From NCBI GenBank assembly GCA_001549895.1, contig AP014719.1, positions 4,588,001 to 4,652,000 of the forward strand: DNA of 64,000 bases, given 5' to 3'. Shown here piece after piece: positions 58,069-64,000 of this stretch; the first letter of the stretch is position 1; every line of letters begins with the position of its first letter. The notes under the pieces are model-generated. The model was not told the DNA's origin. It saw nothing but the letters and a program-made list of their open reading frames with translations, and did not search any database. Source of the stretch: Arthrobacter sp. Hiyo8. Its GTDB lineage: Bacteria; Actinomycetota; Actinomycetes; Actinomycetales; Micrococcaceae. Position numbers and translations under genes: made by a program.

Positions 58069-58111
58069 CGAAGGGCCGGAGCCACGGGAAACCGCGGGCA
58101 CCGGCCCTTCG
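58069..58111 (+). terminator. Terminator hairpin after nusB
   Basis: A perfect 11-bp stem (CGAAGGGCCGG with its complement) with a 21-base loop; no T-run follows directly. Confidence 0.6.
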
Positions 58112-58187
58112 TCGTACCCGCAACTGTGAGCTAAAACGCAGCGCCCTGGCCCGGGCGCGTCCGGCAGGCCTGAGCCCTGTGGTAATT

Positions 58188-58216
58188 TTGAAGAGCAAAT
58201 GTTCCTTTTTTAATTC
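58188..58216 (+). promoter_or_regulatory. Possible pyr operon promoter
   Basis: TTGAAG (58188-58193) and TAATTC (58211-58216) with 17 bases between, in an A/T-rich patch that stands out in this G/C-rich region. A start near 58223 would leave little of the PyrR loop in the transcript, so a promoter further upstream is also possible. Confidence 0.3.
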
Positions 58217-58242
58217 CGTCCCGTGAGGCGGGGAAAGGGGAG
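58214..58242 (+). promoter_or_regulatory. Candidate PyrR-binding RNA loop overlapping the pyrR translation start region
   Basis: TCCCGTGAGGC at 58219-58229 matches the UCCnGnGAGGy core of PyrR-binding loops known from Gram-positive pyr leaders, and is closed by CCG/CGG. It ends a few bases before the AAAGGGGAG ribosome binding site of pyrR, so bound PyrR could block translation, as described for mycobacteria. Confidence 0.55.
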
Positions 58243-58249
58243 ACGAGCG

Positions 58250-58831
58250 ATGACTGAAGTCACTGCGCCGGTGCCGTCCCGGGTTGTTCTCAACCACGCG
58301 GATATCGATCGTGCGCTCACTCGTATCGCCCACGAGATCCTCGAAGCCAACAAAGGCTCCCAAGACCTGGTTCTTTTGGGCATCCCGCGCCGCGGTTATC
58401 CGCTGGCAGTGCGGCTGGCAGAGAAAATCGCCGCCGCGGATCCGTCCGTCAACGCTTCCGCGATTGTCGGTCAGCTGGACGTCACCATGTTCCGTGACGA
58501 TCTTTCGCACCAGCCCGCCAGGCCTCCATACCCCACCAAGCTGCCGTTGTCCGGCATCGACAACAAGGTTGTTGTCCTCATCGACGACGTCCTGTACTCG
58601 GGCCGCACCATCCGGGCAGCCCTCGACGCCATCATCGACCTCGGCAGGCCACGCATCGTCCGCCTTGCCGTCCTCGTGGACCGCGGGCACCGTGAACTGC
58701 CGATCCGCGCGGACCACGTCGGCAAGAACCTGCCCACGTCTTCTTCGGAAAAGGTCCGGGTCCACCTCGAGGAACTCGATTCCGTTGATGGCCAGCCCAT
58801 CAATGAAGTAGTGATCGAGGCGGGCGCATGA
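58250..58831 (+). CDS. pyrR: Bifunctional pyr operon regulator/uracil phosphoribosyltransferase PyrR
   Basis: RNA-binding regulator of pyrimidine synthesis with a phosphoribosyltransferase fold. It is intact at 193 residues. The PRPP loop is VVVLIDDVLYSGRTIRAAL; also LLGIPRRGYPLAVRLA, VGQLDVTMFRDDL, and LAVLVDRGHRELPIRADHVGKN near the end. The ATG at 58250 has a strong AGGGGAG site. The stop overlaps the pyrB ATG (GCATGA), giving the order pyrR-pyrB-pyrC-carA-carB as in mycobacteria. Confidence 0.95.
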   Translation: MTEVTAPVPSRVVLNHADIDRALTRIAHEILEANKGSQDLVLLGIPRRGYPLAVRLAEKIAAADPSVNASAIVGQLDVTMFRDDLSHQPARPPYPTKLPLSGIDNKVVVLIDDVLYSGRTIRAALDAIIDLGRPRIVRLAVLVDRGHRELPIRADHVGKNLPTSSSEKVRVHLEELDSVDGQPINEVVIEAGA

Positions 58832-59838
58832 AACACCTGCTCTCCACCGAGAACCTGAGTGCCGAGAACGCCATCCGGATCCTGGACACCGCCGAAGAGA
58901 TGGCCGCAGTGGGGGACAGGGAGGTCAAGAAGCTGCCCGCCCTGCGCGGCCGCACCGTGGTCAACCTCTTCTTCGAGGACTCCACCCGCACCCGCATTTC
59001 CTTCGAGGCCGCGGCGAAGCGGCTGTCCGCCGACGTCATCAACTTCGCAGCCAAGGGTTCCTCGGTTTCGAAAGGCGAGTCCCTCAAGGACACCGCGCAG
59101 ACCCTCGCAGCCATGGGGGCCGATGCGGTAGTCATCCGCCACTGGGCCTCCGGAGCTCCGCACCGCCTGGCCGCCACCGACTGGATCGATGCGGCCGTCA
59201 TCAACGCCGGGACGGTACCCACGAACACCCACGCAGGCACTCCTCGACGCCTTCACGATGCGCCGCCACTGGTCCGCGTTGCACGGCTCGGCGTCCACGG
59301 GCGCGGACCTCACGGGGATGCGCGTCGCCATCGCCGGCGACGTCCTGCACTCCCGCGTCGCCCGATCCAACGTGTGGCTCCTGCGCACGCTTGGTGCGGA
59401 AGTAACCCTGGTGGCCCCGCCCACTTTGCTGCCGATCGGCGTCGAACACTGGCCTTGCAAGGTCAGCTACAACCTCGACGAGACCCTCGAGGCCGGAGTG
59501 GACGCCATGATGATGCTGCGCGTCCAAGGTGAGCGCATGAACGCTTCCTTCTTCCCCTCCACCCGCGAGTATTCGCGGCGCTGGGGCTTCGACGATGCCC
59601 GCCTCCGCGCCCTCGACGACCTCGGGCTCAAGGACACCATCATCATGCACCCCGGCCCATGAACCGCGGGCTGGAGATTTCTTCCGCCGCCGCCGATTCG
59701 CCGCGCTCCACCGTCCTGGCCCAGGTCCGCAATGGCGTGTCGGTCCGGATGGCCGCCCTGTACTTGCTGCTCTCGGGGGATTCCCGTGAAGCCGCCCCCA
59801 TGCCGGGCACCGCCCGTTCCGATAAGGAGAGCAACTGA
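58828..59838 (+). CDS. pyrB: Aspartate carbamoyltransferase catalytic subunit PyrB (three frameshifts)
   Basis: Joins carbamoyl phosphate and aspartate. Motifs are VNLFFEDSTRTRISFEAAAK with STRTR, the following loop KGSSVSKGESLKDT, then GDGTHEHPTQALLDAFT after correction, MRVAIAGDVLHSRVARSN, MMLRVQGERM, and HPGPMNRGLEI near the end. Single-base losses near 59210, 59230 and 59658 split it. Rejoined length is ~338. The stop and the pyrC ATG overlap as TGATG. No regulatory PyrI gene is present. Confidence 0.93.
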
Positions 59839-61194
59839 TGACCCAGACCTCAACAGGGACAGCAACGGGTACCTATTTGATCCGAGGTGCGGCCATCCTG
59901 GGTGGCGGCGCCGAGGACCTGCTGATCCGCGACGGCGTCATCGCTGAGCGCGGCACCGGCCTTACCGCCGACGGTGCCACCGTGATCGAGGCCGCGGGCC
60001 TCGTGGCGCTTCCAGGCATGGTGGACATCCACACGCACTTGCGCGAACCTGGCCGCGAAGACGCGGAAACCGTGGAGACAGGTACCCGCGCCGCGGCCCT
60101 TGGCGGCTACACCGCGGTCCACGCCATGGCCAACAGCAACCCGGTGGCGGACACGGCCGGCGTCGTCGAGCAGGTCCACAGCCTGGGCCGCGCCTCCGGT
60201 TGGGTGGACGTCCGCCCGGTGGGCGCCGTTACGGTCGGGCTCGCCGGCGAGCAGCTCGCCGAACTCGGCGCCATGGCGGACTCCCGCGCGCAGGTCCGGG
60301 TCTTCTCCGACGACGGAATCTGCGTCCACGATCCCGTGCTGATGCGCCGCGCCCTGGAGTACGTCAAGGCGTTCGACGGCGTCGTAGCCCAGCACGCGCA
60401 GGAACCCGCCTCACCGCGGGTGCCCAGATGAACGAGGGCACCGTGTCCGCGGTCCTCGGCCTGGCCGGGTGGCCGGCAGTCGCCGAGGAAAGCATCATCG
60501 CCCGGGACGTCCTCCTGGCCCAGCACGTCGGTTCGCGCCTCCACGTCTGCCACGTATCCACCGCCGGCTCGGTGGAGATCGTCCGTTGGGCCAAGGAACG
60601 CGGGATCAACGTCACCGCGGAGGTCACACCCCACCACTTGCTGCTCACCGACGAACTGGTCCGCAGCTACGACCCCGTCTACAAAGTCAACCCGCCCCTG
60701 CGCACCGACGCGGATGTCCAGGCGCTCCGTGCCGGGCTCGCGGACGGCACCATCGACGTCGTCGGCACGGACCACGCCCCGCACCCGAGCGAGCACAAAG
60801 AGTGCGAGTGGGCCCAGGCGGCCATGGGCATGACGGGACTGGAGACTGCTTTGTCGGTAGTCCAGGAAACCATGATCGAAACGGGGCTCATGACGTGGGC
60901 CGACTTCGCCCGGGTCACGTCCACGGTTCCCGCGGCCATTGGCCGCGTGGCGGATCAGGGACGTCCGCTCGAGGCCGGCGAGCCCGCGAACGTCATCCTC
61001 GTGGATCCGGCTGCCCGGTGGACCGTGGATCCGCATAAGATGGCGACCATGGGCCGGAACTCACCCTTTGCGGGCAAAGAGCTGCCGGGCGCCGTCGTCG
61101 CCACCTTCTTCAAGGCCACCCGACCGTGCTGGACGGAAAGCTCAACACGCCGTACCGCCACGAAGCGGAGCCGGCCGGCGCCGGCAGCAACTGA
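59838..61194 (+). CDS. pyrC: Dihydroorotase PyrC (two frameshifts)
   Basis: Zinc amidohydrolase closing carbamoyl aspartate to dihydroorotate. Metal ligands are visible in GMVDIHTHLREPGREDAET (HxH), the later VCHVSTAGSVEIV, VTAEVTPHHLLLTD and the Asp in VVGTDHAPHPSEHK. It is a class I, ~452-residue type. Single-base losses fall near 60410 and 61125; corrected, the end reads VLDGKLNTPYRHEAEP. The last base of its TGA is the first of the next ATG. Confidence 0.93.
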
Positions 61195-61714
61195 TGGACA
61201 CCAAGATTGCTTCGCTGCTCCTCGTTGTGGTTCTCGCCGCGGTCGCGGCCGGACTCATTGCGATAGGTTGGCGCGGCAGGCTCAAGCGGCAGGCCGGCCT
61301 CGGGCAGCTTCCGGATGTACCTGAACCGCTCGGCCCGGCAGGCATTGTGGCTGAAGGGCAGTATGTGGCCACGACGACGGCGGGAGACTGGCTCGACCGG
61401 GTGGCCGTCCACGGGCTTGGCTTCCGCGGCAACGCGGAAATGAGCGTCCATCCGGAAGGCATCCTCTTCGACCGGAAGGGGACCTCACCATTGTTCGTTC
61501 CGGCGGAAGCCGTGACCGATTGCGGCAGCGCCAACGGAATGGCAGGCAAGTTCGTGGAGAAGGATGGACTCGTGGTCTTGAGCTGGATGCTTGGAGAACA
61601 CGAACTCGATACCGGATTCAGGCCCAGGCGCGCCGCTGACAAGCAACCGCTCCTCGAAGCACTTCAAGATTTGATCTCTGCAGCCCCCAGGCAGATGCCG
61701 ATAGTGGAAAGTAA
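61194..61714 (+). CDS. Membrane-anchored PH-like domain protein (one frameshift at the end)
   Basis: One N-terminal helix (IASLLLVVVLAAVAAGLIAIGW), a basic stretch, and a ~120-residue beta-rich domain (VAVHGLGFRGNAEMSVHPEGILFDRKG in parts, LFVPAEAVTDCGSANG, LVVLSWMLGEHELDTGF). It occupies the place of Rv1382, between pyrC and carA in mycobacteria; its function is not known. Read without correction, the frame runs directly into carA and mimics a fusion; one base missing near 61699 restores a TAA at 61712-61714, five bases before the carA start. Confidence 0.75.
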
Positions 61715-61718
61715 CAAA

Positions 61719-62971
61719 GTGACGGACACCAACGCAGTGACAGGCAATACCAACCCAGCAGAGTCCTCCGCGGCAGTGCTGGTCCTCGAAGACGGCCGCA
61801 CGTTCCGCGGCCGCAGCTACGGCGCCACGGGCGTGGCCTGGGCGAGGCGGTCTTCGCCACCGGTATGACCGGCTACCAGGAAACCATTACGGACCCCTCC
61901 TACGCCCGCCAACTGGTGGTCCAGACGGCTCCGCATATCGGGAACACCGGTGTGAACAAAGAAGACGCCGAGTCCCGCCGCATCTGGGTGGCCGGCTACG
62001 TGGTCCGCGACGCCGCGCGCCGCCCATCGAACTGGCGCTCGGAGCGCAGCCTCGACGCAGAGCTCGTCGAACAGGGCATCGTCGGCATCCAGGCCGTGGA
62101 CACCCGCGCCATCACCCGGCACCTGCGTGAGCACAAGACCATGCGGGCCGGAATCTTCTCCGGCGAGGCAGCCCAGGCCACCGACAAGGAGCTCCTGGAC
62201 ACCGTCCTGGCCAGCGCACCCATGGAAGGTGCCCGCTTGGCCGAAGAAGTGAGCATCGACGAAGCATACGTCGTCGAGCCCGCGGACCATGGCTGGGACG
62301 GCGAGCCGAAATTCAGCATCGCCGCGATCGACCTTGGCATCAAGGCCATGACCCCGGTCCGCTTCGCCGAACGCGGCGTACGTGTCCATGTCCTGCCGGC
62401 CACCGCAACACTGGAAGACGTCAAGGCAGTCAACCCTGACGGCTTCTTCATGTCCAACGGCCCCGGCGACCCCGCCACGGCGGATGCCCAGGTGAAACTG
62501 CTCCGGTCCGTGCTCGATGAGAAGCTGCCGTACTTCGGAATCTGCTTCGGCAACCAGATCCTGGGCCGCGCCCTCGGATTCGGTACCTACAAGCTCAAGT
62601 ACGGCCACCGCGGAATCAACCAGCCGGTGATGGACCGCCGCACGGGCAAAGTCGAAATCACCTCGCAGAACCACGGCTTCGCCGTCGACGCTCCCATGGA
62701 CGGTGCCACCATGGCTCCGGAAGAGCGCTTCGGCCGGGTCGAGGTCAGCCACGTGAGCCTCAACGACGACGTCGTCGAAGGACTCGCCTGCCTCGACATT
62801 CCGGCCTTCTCGGTCCAGTACCACCCCGAAGCCGCGGCCGGACCGCACGACGCCGCCTACCTCTTCGACCGCTTCATCGAGCTGATGGAGAGCACGAAGA
62901 ACGGCCAGGACGCCGCACAGGGCACCGACACTCAGACATCGAACTCCGCGAAGAACGAGGACACCAAGTAA
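61719..62971 (+). CDS. carA: Carbamoyl-phosphate synthase small subunit CarA (one frameshift)
   Basis: Glutaminase subunit supplying ammonia to CarB. N-terminal domain: VLVLEDGRTFRGRSYGATG, then EAVFATGMTGYQETITDPSYA. The class I amidotransferase domain has FMSNGPGDP, the nucleophile in FGICFGNQILGRAL, ITSQNHGFAVD and VQYHPEAAAGPHD with His and Glu. One G is missing near 61833. The GTG at 61719 has GGAAAG upstream. The C-terminal tail is hydrophilic. The stop overlaps the carB ATG (TAATG). Confidence 0.94.
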
Positions 62972-64000
62972 TGCCAAAGCGTACAGATCTCAAGAGCGTC
63001 CTCGTTATCGGGTCCGGCCCGATCGTCATCGGCCAGGCGGCCGAATTCGACTACTCCGGAACCCAGGCCCTGCGGGTGCTCAAAGAGGAGGGCCTGCGCG
63101 TCATCCTCGTGAACTCCAACCCGGCCACCATCATGACGGACCCCGAGTTCGCCGATGCCACCTACGTGGAGCCCATCACCCCGGAGGTAGTGGAAAAGAT
63201 CATCGCCAAGGAGCGCCCGGACGCCGTCCTGCCTACCTTGGGTGGACAGACGGCCCTCAACACGGCCATCGCGCTCGACAAGAACGGCGTGCTCGAGAAG
63301 TACAACGTCGAACTCATCGGTGCCAACATTGCCGCGATCGAACTCGGCGAGGACCGCGAAAAGTTCAAGGGCGTCGTGGAACGCTGCGGCGCCGAGTCGG
63401 CGCGCAGCCACATCATCCACACCATGGATGAAGCACTGACTGCGGCGGAAGACCTCGGCTACCCGATGGTTGTCCGCCCATCCTTCACCATGGGCGGCCT
63501 GGGCTCGGGCCTGGCGTACAACGAGGACGACCTGCGCCGCATCGTGGGCCAGGGCCTGCAGTACAGCCCCACCTCCGAGGTCCTGCTCGAAGAGAGCATC
63601 CTCGGCTGGAAAGAGTACGAGCTGGAGATGATGCGCGACAAGAACGACAACGTCGTTGTTGTCTGCTCCATCGAGAACTTCGATCCGGTGGGTGTCCACA
63701 CGGGCGACTCCATCACGGTTGCCCCGGCCCTGACCCTGACGGACCGCGAGTACCAGAGGCTGCGCGACATCTCCATCGCCGTCATCCGCGAAGTCGGCGT
63801 CGACACAGGTGGCTGCAACATCCAGTTCGCCATCGAGCCGGACACTGGACGCGTCGTCGTCATCGAAATGAACCCGCGGGTTTCGCGATCCTCGGCGCTG
63901 GCTTCCAAGGCCACCGGCTTCGCGATCGCCAAGATCGCCACCAAGCTCTCCCTGGGCTACACCTTGGACGAGATCCCAACGACATCACGCAGAAGACTCC
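62971..64000 (+). CDS. carB: Carbamoyl-phosphate synthase large subunit CarB (partial, one frameshift)
   Basis: The first ~340 residues of the ~1,100-residue subunit that makes carbamoyl phosphate. They belong to the first ATP-grasp half: SVLVIGSGPIVIGQAAEFDYSG, NSNPATIMTDPEFAD, VLPTLGGQTALNTAI, MVVRPSFTMGGLGSG and VIEMNPRVSRSSALASKATG. A base is missing near 63978 (IPNDITQKT is restored), just before the window edge. The gene continues beyond the window. Confidence 0.96.
   Translation, partial: MPKRTDLKSVLVIGSGPIVIGQAAEFDYSGTQALRVLKEEGLRVILVNSNPATIMTDPEFADATYVEPITPEVVEKIIAKERPDAVLPTLGGQTALNTAIALDKNGVLEKYNVELIGANIAAIELGEDREKFKGVVERCGAESARSHIIHTMDEALTAAEDLGYPMVVRPSFTMGGLGSGLAYNEDDLRRIVGQGLQYSPTSEVLLEESILGWKEYELEMMRDKNDNVVVVCSIENFDPVGVHTGDSITVAPALTLTDREYQRLRDISIAVIREVGVDTGGCNIQFAIEPDTGRVVVIEMNPRVSRSSALASKATGFAIAKIATKLSLGYTLDEIPTTSRRRL

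Noticed and set aside
1..64000. Programmed ribosomal frameshifting or widespread pseudogene decay as the cause of the broken frames
   Set aside because: There are too many sites, with no slippery-site pattern shared among them; all are one-base losses in G/C runs and they hit essential genes whose protein sequences are otherwise perfectly conserved in style.

Overview
The window comes from the chromosome of a high-GC actinobacterium, most likely a member of the Micrococcaceae (Arthrobacter, Paenarthrobacter or Pseudarthrobacter). The support is inference from gene content and order: thrS-HIT-pgsA, pdxS/pdxT-yebC-ruvCAB, yajC-secD-secF-relA, hisS-aspS, alaS-ruvX-mltG-aroE, aroC-aroK-aroB, efp-nusB and pyrR-pyrB-pyrC-carA-carB together form a long housekeeping supercluster of the kind known from Mycobacterium and Streptomyces. 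GTG and TTG starts with GGAGG-like ribosome binding sites are common, coding third positions are strongly G/C, and there is an actinobacterial peptidyl-tRNA hydrolase (acVLRF1) and a CDP-alcohol phosphatidyltransferase next to a HIT protein.

Layout. 1-15 kb is the more accessory part: a LigD-type polymerase domain, two small YegP-like proteins, a transketolase, a run of small hydrophilic or membrane proteins with an SRPBCC protein, a DUF72 protein, a CDF metal transporter, an MmyB-type regulator, a class II glutamine amidotransferase, glutamate decarboxylase and an S53 (sedolisin) peptidase. 15-31 kb holds thrS, HIT, pgsA, a DUF222/HNH nuclease gene, pdxS, an M3 peptidase, gatD-murT (lipid II amidation), pdxT, yebC and ruvCAB. 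30-47 kb holds protein export (yajC, secD, secF), relA, a DUF349 protein, a cyclophilin, hisS, aspS, a GNAT, acVLRF1, rarA and rpsD. 47-58 kb is one closely packed run: alaS, ruvX, mltG, aroE, aroC, aroK, aroB, a TPR protein, efp and nusB. 58-64 kb is the pyrimidine operon, cut off inside carB. Many neighbours share stop/start overlaps (ATGA, GTGA, TAATG, TGATG), which indicates translational coupling.

The most important caveat is sequence quality. About 30 of the roughly 57 protein genes, including essential ones (thrS, hisS, aspS, alaS, relA, murT, carA), are broken by single-base frameshifts, on the order of 80 in all. Every one I could reconstruct moves the frame as a one-base loss would, and the lost base normally shortens a run of G or C. 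I read these as sequencing or consensus errors. Such genes are annotated here as single CDSs from reconstructed start to reconstructed stop, with approximate shift positions.

No tRNA, rRNA, CRISPR array, prophage or insertion sequence was seen. The points most worth following are the DUF222/HNH gene where the mycobacterial order has phosphatidylinositol mannoside genes, a 66-bp double-stem palindrome, a PyrR-binding-loop match just before pyrR, a structured leader before rpsD, and a His/Asp-rich cytoplasmic region in MltG.
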